Assembly (NCBI GenBank): GCA_902613755.1
Contig: CACMIH010000009.1
Coordinates: forward strand, 1-48,978
Origin: an uncultured Pelagibacteraceae bacterium
GTDB lineage: Bacteria > Pseudomonadota > Alphaproteobacteria > Pelagibacterales > Pelagibacteraceae
Direction of reading: 5' to 3'
DNA: 48,978 bases
Below, one piece after another: positions 16,175 to 25,280 of this stretch. The first letter of the stretch is position 1, and each line of letters starts with the position of its first letter. A program made the translations under genes and the position numbers. The notes under the pieces were generated by a model, which saw only the letters and a program-made list of their open reading frames with translations, had not been told where the DNA came from and searched no databases.

Positions 16175-16744
16175 ATGATAGATAAAGAATTACAAGAACA
16201 AAATCAAAAAGTTGCGAGTAAAGATGATTTTCCAATAAATTGGATTGATAGAGTTTCCTTATTTTTAAGTCACACAATTAAATATTTAATTCCTGTAATT
16301 GTAATTGTGATGATGTATGAAATTTTTATGAGATATGTATTGTTTAAACCAACTTTGTGGGCAAACGAACTGTGTCTATGGCTTGCTGGTGTTTGTTATT
16401 TAGTTGGCGGTATATATGCAACAAGATTAAGAAGCCATATTAGAATAGTATTATTGTATGATTGGGTTAGTAGACCGACACAGAGAATTTTTGACCTAAT
16501 TAGTACTTTAATTATTGTTCTTTTTGCAGCAGCTGTAATTTATGGGGGTATGGAAGATGCATACAGATCATTTATAAATTGGGAGAGATTTGCAACTTAT
16601 TGGGATCCACCAATTCCAGCTACTATGAAGCCACTAACACTTCTATGTGTTTTTCTTATTGCTGTTCAATCTGTAAATAATTTAATTATTGATTGGAGAA
16701 ATCCTAAAGAAAAACAATATGACCCTTCTAAAGAATTAAAATAA
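16175..16744 (+). CDS. dctQ: TRAP transporter small permease (DctQ family)
   Basis: This 189-residue protein has four membrane helices, including LIPVIVIVMMYEIFMRYVLF, then a conserved WANELCLWLAGVCYLVGGIY segment. RLRSHIRIVLLYD is the usual DctQ loop after helix 2. Its N-terminal cytoplasmic tail of about 30 residues is polar. It pairs with the large permease 2 bp downstream to form the sodium-driven TRAP channel fed by DctP. The predicted start ATG 16175 has no clear ribosome-binding site and is the first in-frame ATG after the hairpin. Confidence 0.9.
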   Translation: MIDKELQEQNQKVASKDDFPINWIDRVSLFLSHTIKYLIPVIVIVMMYEIFMRYVLFKPTLWANELCLWLAGVCYLVGGIYATRLRSHIRIVLLYDWVSRPTQRIFDLISTLIIVLFAAAVIYGGMEDAYRSFINWERFATYWDPPIPATMKPLTLLCVFLIAVQSVNNLIIDWRNPKEKQYDPSKELK

Positions 16745-16745
16745 T

Positions 16746-18062
16746 ATGGATATAGGATCACTTTCTATAATACTTATAGTAGGATTATTATTACTAATAT
16801 CTATAGGTGTTCCAATGGGTTTTGCATCTGGTTTTATGGGTGCAGTACTAGTATTTTTATACATAGGTGAACATGCATTAGGCATATTACTTTCAAGATA
16901 CTATTCTCTTGTTGTCACTTATTCCTTTTTATCTGTTCCATTATTTATATTTATGGCCTCCTTGCTCGAACGTTCGAACATCGCAAGAGATCTTTATGAC
17001 GCTTTAAATGCGTGGTTAAGAAAGACTAGAGGTGGAGTAGGAGTGGTTACTGCCATCATGGCAACAATTATGGCGGCGATGAGCGGAATTATTGGTGGAG
17101 AAATAGTTTTATTAGGTTTGATTGCACTGCCTCAAATGTTGAGATTAAAATACGATCAGGATATGTCGATCGGTATTATTTGTGCATCAGGATCTTTGGG
17201 AACAATGATACCACCTTCAATTGTTTTAATTATTTATGGATTAACAACAGAGACTTCTATTACGATGTTATTCCAAGAAGCTATTGTTCCTGGTTTAATG
17301 ATTTCAGGTTTAATTATTACATACATTTTAATTCGCACAAGATTACAACCGCATTTAGCACCTTTAAGTGATGAACCAGCTTTAACATTAAAAGAAAAAA
17401 TGTCATACCTTCCAGGTCTTTTACCACCTATTGGTATTGTAATAATTGTATTAGGTTCAATTTATTCTGGAATGACAGGAATTACAGAAGCAGCTGGTAT
17501 GGGAGTAGTTGCTACATTAATTATAATTTTTGCGAGAAAAGAACTTACGTGGTTTTTATTTAAAGATGCATTAACAAGAACTTTCAAAGCATCAGGAACT
17601 ATTTTAACTATTACTTTTGGTGCTACAGTTTTAGCAGGTGCTTATTCTCTTGCTGGAGGTCCTAAATATGTAGCAGAAACTATTTTGGCTTATGATTTGA
17701 AACCAATGTATTTAATCTTCATGATGCAGATTATGTTTTTGATTATGGGAGCATTTATGGATTGGGTTGGAATTGTATTGTTAGCAATGCCTGTATTTTT
17801 ACCAATAGTTATAGCTCTTGGATTTGATCCAATTTGGTTTGGAATATTATTTTGTGTAAATATGCAAGTTTCATTTTTAAGTCCACCGTTTGGGCCTGCC
17901 GCTTTTTATTTAAAATCTGTTGCTCCTCCACATATTTCCTTAACAGACATATTTAGAGGCTTCGCTCCATTTATAGTTATTCAGTTAATTGTATTAGCAT
18001 GTGTTATGTTTTTCCCAGAAGCAATGACGCAAAACTTCCACGAGTTTAAACCGAAACCATGA
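16746..18062 (+). CDS. dctM: TRAP transporter large permease (DctM family)
   Basis: This 438-residue protein is the usual size for DctM and has about twelve hydrophobic segments. Recognisable parts are SIGVPMGFASGFMGAVLVF, the SVPLFIFMASLLERSNIARD region and CASGSLGTMIPPSIVLIIYG. Also visible are QVSFLSPPFGPAAFYLKSVA and the C-terminal HISLTDIFRGFAPFIVIQL. It forms the sodium-coupled transport core with DctQ. Its end overlaps the next gene by 4 bp (ATGA), tying transport to the catabolic genes downstream in one message. Confidence 0.93.
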   Translation: MDIGSLSIILIVGLLLLISIGVPMGFASGFMGAVLVFLYIGEHALGILLSRYYSLVVTYSFLSVPLFIFMASLLERSNIARDLYDALNAWLRKTRGGVGVVTAIMATIMAAMSGIIGGEIVLLGLIALPQMLRLKYDQDMSIGIICASGSLGTMIPPSIVLIIYGLTTETSITMLFQEAIVPGLMISGLIITYILIRTRLQPHLAPLSDEPALTLKEKMSYLPGLLPPIGIVIIVLGSIYSGMTGITEAAGMGVVATLIIIFARKELTWFLFKDALTRTFKASGTILTITFGATVLAGAYSLAGGPKYVAETILAYDLKPMYLIFMMQIMFLIMGAFMDWVGIVLLAMPVFLPIVIALGFDPIWFGILFCVNMQVSFLSPPFGPAAFYLKSVAPPHISLTDIFRGFAPFIVIQLIVLACVMFFPEAMTQNFHEFKPKP

Positions 18063-18928
18063 TGAAAATAGGTTTTATTGGAACAGGTCTTATGGGCCTG
18101 CCAATGGCTAAAAATTTATTAAAATCAGATTTTAAAGTAAAAGTATTCAATCGTTCAATTAATAAAGCAGAACCTTTGAAAAAGTTTGGTGCTGAAATAT
18201 CAAAAACATTAGGTGAAGTTGTTAAAGATAATGACTTTATTATTACAATGTTAACAGATGATAGCGCTGTTGATGCAATAATGAGTAATTCAGATTTATT
18301 AGAAAATTTAAAATCTGGATCAACTTTTATTGATATGAGTTCGGTTAAACCAACGACCGCAACAAAATATGGAAACAGTTTAAAATCAAAAAATATAAAT
18401 TATTTAGATGCGCCAGTATCAGGAGGAACAATTGGAGCTGAAGAAGCTTCATTAGCTATAATGGTTGGAGGAGAGCAAAGTGTCTTTGATAATTCTATAA
18501 ATATTTTAAAAGCTATGGGAAATCCAACCTTAGTTGGACCAATTGGTAGTGGACAAGTTTCAAAGTTAGCAAATCAAATTGTGGTAGGAGTTACAATAGG
18601 AGCAGTTGCAGAGGCAATAACTTTATGTGAAAAAGCTGGAGCTGACCCAGTAAAATTAATTAAAGCTCTTTCTGGAGGTTGGGCAGACAGTAAAATTTTA
18701 CAAACTCATGGAAAAAGAATGATAGATAAAGATTTTACCCCAAAAGGCAAAACATCTACTCATTTAAAAGACATGAATAACATTTTGGAGTGTGCAAATT
18801 CATATAATACACATTTACCTATTTCAAATTTGGTTAAAGAAATGTATAAAACCCTTGTCGATAATGGTCATGGAAACACTGATCATAGTTCACTTTATAA
18901 TGAAATCGAAAGGATAAATAAAAAATGA
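18059..18928 (+). CDS. NAD-binding beta-hydroxyacid dehydrogenase (HIBADH/GarR family)
   Basis: This 289-residue enzyme starts IGFIGTGLMGLPMAKNLL. It has the substrate-binding DAPVSGGTIGAEEASL (about 119-134) and a catalytic-lysine region, GSGQVSKLANQI (about 161-172). This set is closer to 2-hydroxy-3-oxopropionate (tartronate semialdehyde) reductase than the paralogue at 8922. It overlaps dctM and the following SDR gene by 4 bp each. A second in-frame ATG at 18062 is an alternative start. In the pathway it probably reduces or oxidises a C3-C4 hydroxy acid; the substrate is inferred only. Confidence 0.87.
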   Translation: MMKIGFIGTGLMGLPMAKNLLKSDFKVKVFNRSINKAEPLKKFGAEISKTLGEVVKDNDFIITMLTDDSAVDAIMSNSDLLENLKSGSTFIDMSSVKPTTATKYGNSLKSKNINYLDAPVSGGTIGAEEASLAIMVGGEQSVFDNSINILKAMGNPTLVGPIGSGQVSKLANQIVVGVTIGAVAEAITLCEKAGADPVKLIKALSGGWADSKILQTHGKRMIDKDFTPKGKTSTHLKDMNNILECANSYNTHLPISNLVKEMYKTLVDNGHGNTDHSSLYNEIERINKK

Positions 18929-19668
18929 GCGGAAGATTAGAAGGAAAAAAAATTCTAGTGACAGCAGCAGGTCAAGGTATTGGAAAGGCAACAGCAATTG
19001 CATTCCATAAAGAAGGGGCTCATGTCACTGCAACGGATTTAAATGATAAAACTTTAGCTGATTTAAACAAAGAATATCCTGAGATTAAAGTGCAAAAGCT
19101 AGACTCAACTGACAACACAGCAATTTTAGAATTTACTAAAACTTTAGAAAGAGTTGATGTTTTATTTAATGCTGTTGGATTTGTTCATCATGGGACAATA
19201 TTAGAATGTGATGAAAAAGATTGGGATTTTTCTTCTAATGTAAACGTCAAGTCAATGTACTTTATGTGTAAAGCTATTTTACCTTTAATGATTAAACAAA
19301 ATGGCGGAAGTATTATTAATATATCTTCATGTGCATCTAGCTTTAAAGGTTTTCCAAATAGATTTGTTTACGGAACAACAAAAGGTGCAGTGATTGGTTT
19401 AACAAAAGCTATTGCTGCAGATTTTGTTAAACAAAATATTAGATGTAATTCAATTGCTCCAGGAACGGTATTTTCACCTTCTTGGCAAGATAGGGTCAAT
19501 CAAAGCCCAGATCCTGTTCAAGCAAAAAAAGATTTTATAGCAAGACAACCTATGGGAAGACTGGGAACTGCTGAGGAAATAGCAGCTGTAGCTGTATATT
19601 TGGCAAGTGATGATGCAACATTTACAACAGGAAGTACAATTCATGTTGATGGTGGAATATCAATATAA
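18925..19668 (+). CDS. Short-chain dehydrogenase/reductase, sugar-acid type
   Basis: This 247-residue SDR has the cofactor motif TAAGQGIGKATA (about 13-24), a central NAVGFVHHG in place of the usual NNAG, and the catalytic Ser-Tyr-Lys: NISSCASS then VYGTTKGAV. The C-terminal VDGGIS is typical. SDRs adjacent to a fumarylacetoacetase-fold hydrolase and an enolase-superfamily dehydratase commonly act as 2-keto-3-deoxy-L-fuconate (or rhamnonate) dehydrogenases. That is the favoured role by context. It overlaps the preceding gene by 4 bp and lies 21 bp before the hydrolase. Confidence 0.85.
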   Translation: MSGRLEGKKILVTAAGQGIGKATAIAFHKEGAHVTATDLNDKTLADLNKEYPEIKVQKLDSTDNTAILEFTKTLERVDVLFNAVGFVHHGTILECDEKDWDFSSNVNVKSMYFMCKAILPLMIKQNGGSIINISSCASSFKGFPNRFVYGTTKGAVIGLTKAIAADFVKQNIRCNSIAPGTVFSPSWQDRVNQSPDPVQAKKDFIARQPMGRLGTAEEIAAVAVYLASDDATFTTGSTIHVDGGISI

Positions 19669-19689
19669 TTAAACAACAAAAGGATAATT

Positions 19690-20532
19690 ATGAAATTATT
19701 AAGAGTAGGACAAAAAGGTAGCGAAAAACCAGCTGCATTAGATAAAGATGGTAAAATAAGAGATATCAGTTCTCATATTAAAGATTTAAATCCAGATCAT
19801 TTAAATTTTGAGACTATTTCTAAATTACAAAGTGCTGATTTATCGAATTTACCTGAATTATCCTCAAATAAAAGAATAGGCTCATGTATAACTAGCCCAC
19901 GCAAGTTTATAGCTATAGGCCTTAATTATTCAGATCATGCTGCTGAAGTTGGTGCTGATATTCCAAAAGAACCAATAGTTTTTATGAAGGCAACTAGCTG
20001 TATAGTTGGACCCAACGATGATGTTGAAATAGTTTCAGGATCAAAAAAATTAGACTGGGAGGTAGAGCTTGGTATTGTAATTGGTAAAGAAGCCAAACAT
20101 ATTACAGAAAATCAATCACAAGATCATATTTTAGGTTATTGTTTAGTAAATGATGTAAGTGAACGTGAGTGGCAACTTGAAAAAATGGGACAATGGGTTA
20201 AAGGAAAATCTCATGATACTTATGGCCCTGTTGGTCCACATTTAGTTACAAAAGATGAAATATCAGATGTTAATAATTTAAAAATGAGCTTAGATGTAAA
20301 TGGAAAAAGAATGCAAACAGGTAATACAAGCACAATGATATTTAATGTTGATGTGATAGTATCTTATTTGAGTAAGTATATGACTCTTTTGCCAGGAGAT
20401 ATTATTACAACTGGGACACCTCCAGGAGTTGGCATGGGAATGAAGCCACAGCAATTCTTAAAAGCAGGTGATATGATGAAATTATCAGTTGAGAATTTAG
20501 GAGAGCAAAACTCGAAGGTAGTTGCTTTATAA
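19690..20532 (+). CDS. Fumarylacetoacetase-family hydrolase, likely diketo-deoxy sugar-acid cleaving
   Basis: This 280-residue protein has a short N-terminal domain and a C-terminal FAH barrel. Key segments are FIAIGLNYSDHAAEVGADIP, EPIVFMKATSCIVGPND and the metal-ligand region LDWEVELGIVIGKEA. YCLVNDVSEREWQLEKMGQW and ITTGTPPGVGMGMKP follow. The family hydrolyses C-C bonds of diketo acids. With the preceding SDR, cleavage of a 2,4-diketo-3-deoxy acid to pyruvate plus a hydroxy acid (lactate for a 6-deoxy sugar) is likely. AAAAGGA precedes the ATG at 19690. Confidence 0.87.
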   Translation: MKLLRVGQKGSEKPAALDKDGKIRDISSHIKDLNPDHLNFETISKLQSADLSNLPELSSNKRIGSCITSPRKFIAIGLNYSDHAAEVGADIPKEPIVFMKATSCIVGPNDDVEIVSGSKKLDWEVELGIVIGKEAKHITENQSQDHILGYCLVNDVSEREWQLEKMGQWVKGKSHDTYGPVGPHLVTKDEISDVNNLKMSLDVNGKRMQTGNTSTMIFNVDVIVSYLSKYMTLLPGDIITTGTPPGVGMGMKPQQFLKAGDMMKLSVENLGEQNSKVVAL

Positions 20533-20538
20533 TTTGCT

Positions 20539-21711
20539 GTGAAAATAACTTCTATTAAAAGTCATGTACTTAGATATGAGTTAGAAAAAGAACTCGGTTA
20601 CTCACAACAATACTATAAACATCGTACAGCTCACCTAGTTGAAGTCCAAACAGATGAAGGAATAACGGGTTGGGGTGAGTGTTTTGGCCCTGGAAATATA
20701 GCCTTAGCAAACAAGTATATTGTTGAAAAAGTTATACATCCTTTGGTGATTGGTGAAGACCCTTTAAACAAAGAGTATATCTGGCAAAAAGTTTACAATC
20801 TCTTAAGAGATAGTGGTCAAAAAGGCATGCCAATACAAGCTTTATCAGGAGTAGATATAGCTCTATGGGATATCTTAGGAAAAAAAACAAATTCTCCCCT
20901 TTACCAACTTGTTGGTGGAAAATGTAATGATGATATTAGTGTATATGGATATGGGATGATGTTGCAAAAAAAATCAGTTGATGAGTTAATTCCATTATTT
21001 CAAGAAGAAGCAAAACAGATTAAATCAAAAAACTTTAAAGCTATGAAAATGAAAGTTGGATTGGGTCCAAAAGAAGATATAAAGTTAGTACAAGCAGTTA
21101 GAAACTCCATAGGTGAAGACTTTAAATTAATGGTTGATGCAAACCATGCTTATAATTTGAAAGATGCTCTTTATGTTGGGAAAGGACTTGACGAACTAGA
21201 TATTTATTGGTTTGAGGAACCTGTTGCTCCTGAGGATTATGATGGATACAAGGAATTAAAACAAAAAATCTCCACTAGTATTGCAGGCGGTGAGGCTGAA
21301 TTTACAAAATATGGATGGAATAAACTTATAGAAAATAAATGTATTGATATAGCTCAACCAGAGGTATGTGGGTTAGGTGGCATTACAGAATATTTGAAAG
21401 TTGCAGCTATCGCACAGGCTAACTTTATTCCAGTTGTCAATCATGTTTGGGGATCTGCTGTTAGTATTGCGGTCAATCTTCATTTATTGACTGCACAACC
21501 TGATATGCCGGGGGGATTATTTCCAACAAAATCTATGCTAGAGTTTGATACAACAGAAAAAAATATCTTTATAACAGATTTACCAAAAGAGAATTTTTCA
21601 ATTTTAGATCAAGTTAAAGATAATAATGGATATGCATCAGTGACAGACAATGTAGGTATTGGCATTAATCCGAATGAGGACTTTATAAAAGAGTTTGAAG
21701 TAAATGAATAA
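20539..21711 (+). CDS. Enolase-superfamily acid-sugar dehydratase
   Basis: This 390-residue member of the mandelate racemase group shows KMKVG (catalytic KxK, about 168-171), the metal ligands DANH (about 199), EEPV (about 225) and GGEAE (about 251), and the general-base histidine in NHVWGSA (about 301). The position that pairs with this His is often aspartate in QPDV; here it reads AQPEVCGLGG. Members dehydrate aldonates such as galactonate, fuconate or rhamnonate. The start is GTG at 20539, 6 bp after the hydrolase; it aligns with the MKITSI opening of the family. The exact sugar is not assignable. Confidence 0.87.
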   Translation: MKITSIKSHVLRYELEKELGYSQQYYKHRTAHLVEVQTDEGITGWGECFGPGNIALANKYIVEKVIHPLVIGEDPLNKEYIWQKVYNLLRDSGQKGMPIQALSGVDIALWDILGKKTNSPLYQLVGGKCNDDISVYGYGMMLQKKSVDELIPLFQEEAKQIKSKNFKAMKMKVGLGPKEDIKLVQAVRNSIGEDFKLMVDANHAYNLKDALYVGKGLDELDIYWFEEPVAPEDYDGYKELKQKISTSIAGGEAEFTKYGWNKLIENKCIDIAQPEVCGLGGITEYLKVAAIAQANFIPVVNHVWGSAVSIAVNLHLLTAQPDMPGGLFPTKSMLEFDTTEKNIFITDLPKENFSILDQVKDNNGYASVTDNVGIGINPNEDFIKEFEVNE

Positions 21712-22615
21712 AATTAAAACTACAAAACCAAAACCAATTTGGAAATTAAGATGCACTTTAGGTGAAGGAACACTTTGGGTTAAAGAGCATAACTCTATTT
21801 ATTTTGTAGATATAAAGAAAAAGAAAATTTGTTCTTTAAATATTAAAAGTAAAAAAAAGAAAATATTCCGAGTTAATAAAGAAATAGGCTTCATTGCTCA
21901 TATTAAAGATCATATTTTTATTTTAGGTCTTCAGGGAGAATTAAGAATTCAAAATTTAAAATCAAAAAAAGTTTTAAAATCAATACCTATAGAGCCAAAA
22001 ATAAAGTTAAATAGAATAAATGATGGTAAAACAGATCCTGCTGGAAATCTTTGGTTTGGTACTATGGATAATCTAGAAAGAAATATTGAAAAAGGATCTT
22101 TGTATAAGTTAGATAAAAGTCTTAAATTAACTAAAGTTGACAAAAATTATAAAATTACAAATGGTCCAGCATTCATTGATGAATATAACCTTTACCACAC
22201 TGATAGTCGGAAAAAAACTATTTATAAAATTAAGATTAATAAAAAAAATAAAATAATTAGTAAAAATATATTTAAAAAGTTGTCACCTGAGGAAGGAGTT
22301 CCAGATGGAATGACTTTAGATAAAAATAAAAATTTATGGGTGGCACATTTTCGTGGGGCATGTGTCTCAGTATTTAATAGTAAAGCAAAATTAATTCATA
22401 GAATTCAGTTTCCAGCTAAAAACATTACTAACTGTGCATTTGGGGGTAAAAATAATCAAGAACTCTATGTTTCAACAGCAACAAAAGGAATGAACAAAGC
22501 AGATTTGCGAAAATTTAGATATTCTGGCTTCTTTTTTAGTGTAAAAACTAATTCAAAAGGAATTTTACAGAAAAAATTTATTTTAAGTAATGAAGAAAAG
22601 AGATCTTTACTATGA
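21704..22615 (+). CDS. SMP-30/gluconolactonase-family lactonase
   Basis: This 303-residue beta-propeller has the expected divalent-metal ligands: Glu in CTLGEGTLWV, Asn in INDGKTDPAGNLWFGTMD, Asn in ITNGPAF and Asp in GVPDGMTLDKN. These proteins open aldonolactones to aldonates. That step would feed the dehydratases in this locus, implying that a lactone, or a sugar oxidised in the periplasm, is handled. The gene overlaps the enolase-family gene by 8 bp and PEP carboxylase by 26 bp. It is lysine-rich, as AT-rich genes often are. Confidence 0.85.
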   Translation: MNKIKTTKPKPIWKLRCTLGEGTLWVKEHNSIYFVDIKKKKICSLNIKSKKKKIFRVNKEIGFIAHIKDHIFILGLQGELRIQNLKSKKVLKSIPIEPKIKLNRINDGKTDPAGNLWFGTMDNLERNIEKGSLYKLDKSLKLTKVDKNYKITNGPAFIDEYNLYHTDSRKKTIYKIKINKKNKIISKNIFKKLSPEEGVPDGMTLDKNKNLWVAHFRGACVSVFNSKAKLIHRIQFPAKNITNCAFGGKNNQELYVSTATKGMNKADLRKFRYSGFFFSVKTNSKGILQKKFILSNEEKRSLL

Positions 22616-25280
22616 ACGAATACCTACAAAGCTTTTAAGAGAAGATTTTAGATTACTAGGTACTTTTCTTGGTAAAGTTATAAAAGATCAAGAGGGTAAG
22701 AACTTTTTCAATATTGTTGAAAAATTTAGATTATTATCCAAAAATACTCTAAGAGACAAAAATAAAAGTAAAGTTTTTTCTAAAATATCAATGGAAGTAA
22801 AAAAACTTTCACCAGAAAATACATTTAAGCTAACAAGAGCATTTTCACACATTTTAAATTTATTAAATCTTGCAGAGTCAATTGATGCTTCAAGGAAGCT
22901 TAATGAATATGAAAATCCATATTTTAAAAATAAAAATCAAAATTTATTTATTGAAGATTTAATTGAAGGTCTTTTTAAAAATAAAAAAATTCCTGATAAA
23001 AAAATTTATGAACAAGCAACAAAGCTTGATATTGGAATTGTTTTGACTGCACATCCCACAGAAGTAAAAAGAAGGACATTAATTCAAAAATATGCAAATT
23101 TAACCCATATATTGGAACAAAGGCATCTTTATAAAAAATATCCATCCAAGATTATCGAATTTGACAGACAATTATATTCAGAAATTGCTATAATATGGAA
23201 AACAGACGAACTTAAAAGGACTAAACCTTCCCCACTAGATGAGGCAAGATGGGGTTTAGCGGTAATAGAGGATAGTTTATGGGATACAATACCGAAAGTT
23301 TATAAGAGACTTAATGATATATTTAGAAAAAATTTAAAGAAAGATTTACCTAGAGACTTTAATCCTATTCAATTTGGATCCTGGATGGGAGGAGATAGAG
23401 ATGGAAATCCAAATGTGACAGCTGAAGTCACGAAGAAAGTTTTGTTATTTTCTCGATGGCAAGCAGCAAAATTATACGACAAAGAACTTACAAAATTAAT
23501 ACAAGATTTATCAATGGAAGAATGTTCGGCAAAAATTAAAAAAGCGACTAGAAGTAGTTTCGAGCCATATAGAGTATTTTTAAGACCTATTAGAAATAAA
23601 GTAAGATTAACACATCAGCTAATTGAAAATCATTTAAATAATAATTCGTATCTAGATGAAAAGAAATTGATACAAAATAAATATGAAATTACTCTTCCAT
23701 TAAGAGAGGTAAGAAATTCTTTAAAATTAAATAGAGAGGACCATATTGCAAATGCAGATTTACTAGACTTAATGAGAAGAGTAAGATGTTTTGGTATCAA
23801 TCTTGCTAGATTAGATATAAGACAAGAAGCAGATCGACATAGCAAGCTTCTAAATGAACTTTTTAAAAAAAAATATAAGATTGAATATAATTTATTAAGT
23901 GAAAAAGAAAAAATAAAATTATTAAATAAATTAATTAAAGAAAAAAAATATTTTGTAGATAAAATAAAAATAACTGATAAAGAAAACAAGGAAGTTTGGA
24001 ACACATTTAAGCAGATATCAAAAACTCCTAACGAATGTTTAGGCGCCTATGTTATATCAATGACTTCTACCGCATCTGATATTTTATCTGTGTATTTTTT
24101 ACAAATACAAGCAAAAATAAAGAATTTTTTAAGGGTTGTACCACTTTTTGAGACTTTAGATGACCTAAAAAATGCAAATAGCGTTATGAAAAATTTATTC
24201 AAACTTTCATGGTACAGAAAAATGACAAGTGCTAAGCAAGAAGTAATGATTGGATATTCAGACTCAAGTAAAGATGCAGGTAAATTGTCAGCTAGTTGGC
24301 ATCAATACAAACTTCAAGAGGAATTAAGAGGTCTAGCAAAAAAATATAGGTTTGATTTGGTTTTCTTTCATGGAAGAGGAGGGTCTCCAGGAAGAGGAGG
24401 TGGTCCAATTCAGGCAACATTAAAATCCCAACCAGCTGGAACAGTCAATGGAAAAATTAGAATTACTGATCAGGGAGAAGTAATCCAACAAAAATATGGA
24501 TACAAACCTTTAGCTGAATACAATCTTTGTAGCTACATCGGAGCAGTTATGGATGCTTCTTTAAATCCACCTCCAAGATCAAAGCCTAATTGGCGAGAGT
24601 TAATTCAGAATATGTCTGAAATTTCAACATCTGCTTATAGAAAATATTTAAATCAAAGCGAAGACTTTATTAGATACTTTAAAACAGTTACACCTCACAA
24701 ATCTCTTGGAAAGTTAGCTATAGGATCAAGACCAACAAAAAGGAGGAATGTTGATAATATTCAAGGTTTAAGAGCTATACCATGGGTATTTGCTTGGACA
24801 CAAATTAGATTAATGTTACCAGCTTGGTTAGGAACAACAGAGGCTTTGAGGTATGGATCAATTAAAAAATTCAAAAAAACTATGATGGATATGGAAAAAA
24901 ACTGGCCATATTTTGTTTCGACTATGGATATTTTAGACATGGTAATTTCAAAAGTTGATCCAGAAATATCAGTTATTTATGAAAATAATTTGGCTGATGC
25001 TCCATTAAGGAGAATTGGTAAAAAATTAAGATATCAATTTGATGCACTGGTCAAATTGCATAATAAAATAACTCCAAGGGGGGTGGTAAAAGAAAGAAAA
25101 AAATTTAGAAAAGCGCTGTTCATTAGGAGCAATTATACGGAGATATTAAACATTTTACAGGCAAATATAATGAATAAATTAATAAATAAAAAATACAAAA
25201 AGTTAGATAAAAAATTTCTTGATGATGCTTTAATGACATCTATCGCAGGTATATCTGCTGCAATGAAAAATACTGGATAA
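22590..25280 (+). CDS. ppc: Phosphoenolpyruvate carboxylase
   Basis: This is an 896-residue, full-length bacterial PEPC. Visible signatures are VLTAHPTEVKRRTL (catalytic His, about 155), FGSWMGGDRDGNPNVT, GYSDSSKDAGK, the FHGRGGSPGRGGGPIQAT loop (from about 593), AIGSRPTKRR and the invariant C-terminal NTG. It forms oxaloacetate from PEP and bicarbonate, the main anaplerotic reaction. Its start overlaps the lactonase gene by 26 bp, an unusually long overlap, but no later in-frame ATG lies near and the N-terminus aligns with the family. Overlap ties it to the sugar-acid operon transcript. Confidence 0.95.
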   Translation: MKKRDLYYERIPTKLLREDFRLLGTFLGKVIKDQEGKNFFNIVEKFRLLSKNTLRDKNKSKVFSKISMEVKKLSPENTFKLTRAFSHILNLLNLAESIDASRKLNEYENPYFKNKNQNLFIEDLIEGLFKNKKIPDKKIYEQATKLDIGIVLTAHPTEVKRRTLIQKYANLTHILEQRHLYKKYPSKIIEFDRQLYSEIAIIWKTDELKRTKPSPLDEARWGLAVIEDSLWDTIPKVYKRLNDIFRKNLKKDLPRDFNPIQFGSWMGGDRDGNPNVTAEVTKKVLLFSRWQAAKLYDKELTKLIQDLSMEECSAKIKKATRSSFEPYRVFLRPIRNKVRLTHQLIENHLNNNSYLDEKKLIQNKYEITLPLREVRNSLKLNREDHIANADLLDLMRRVRCFGINLARLDIRQEADRHSKLLNELFKKKYKIEYNLLSEKEKIKLLNKLIKEKKYFVDKIKITDKENKEVWNTFKQISKTPNECLGAYVISMTSTASDILSVYFLQIQAKIKNFLRVVPLFETLDDLKNANSVMKNLFKLSWYRKMTSAKQEVMIGYSDSSKDAGKLSASWHQYKLQEELRGLAKKYRFDLVFFHGRGGSPGRGGGPIQATLKSQPAGTVNGKIRITDQGEVIQQKYGYKPLAEYNLCSYIGAVMDASLNPPPRSKPNWRELIQNMSEISTSAYRKYLNQSEDFIRYFKTVTPHKSLGKLAIGSRPTKRRNVDNIQGLRAIPWVFAWTQIRLMLPAWLGTTEALRYGSIKKFKKTMMDMEKNWPYFVSTMDILDMVISKVDPEISVIYENNLADAPLRRIGKKLRYQFDALVKLHNKITPRGVVKERKKFRKALFIRSNYTEILNILQANIMNKLINKKYKKLDKKFLDDALMTSIAGISAAMKNTG

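Noticed and set aside
16969..16979. CGAACGTTCG palindrome in dctM
   Set aside because: It lies inside coding sequence for a conserved segment (LLERSNIA); a chance palindrome.
23630..24004. 124-codon antisense frame inside ppc
   Set aside because: It mirrors the lysine/asparagine-rich ppc codons (Phe/Leu/Ser-rich on the reverse), with no ribosome-binding site; a typical shadow ORF.
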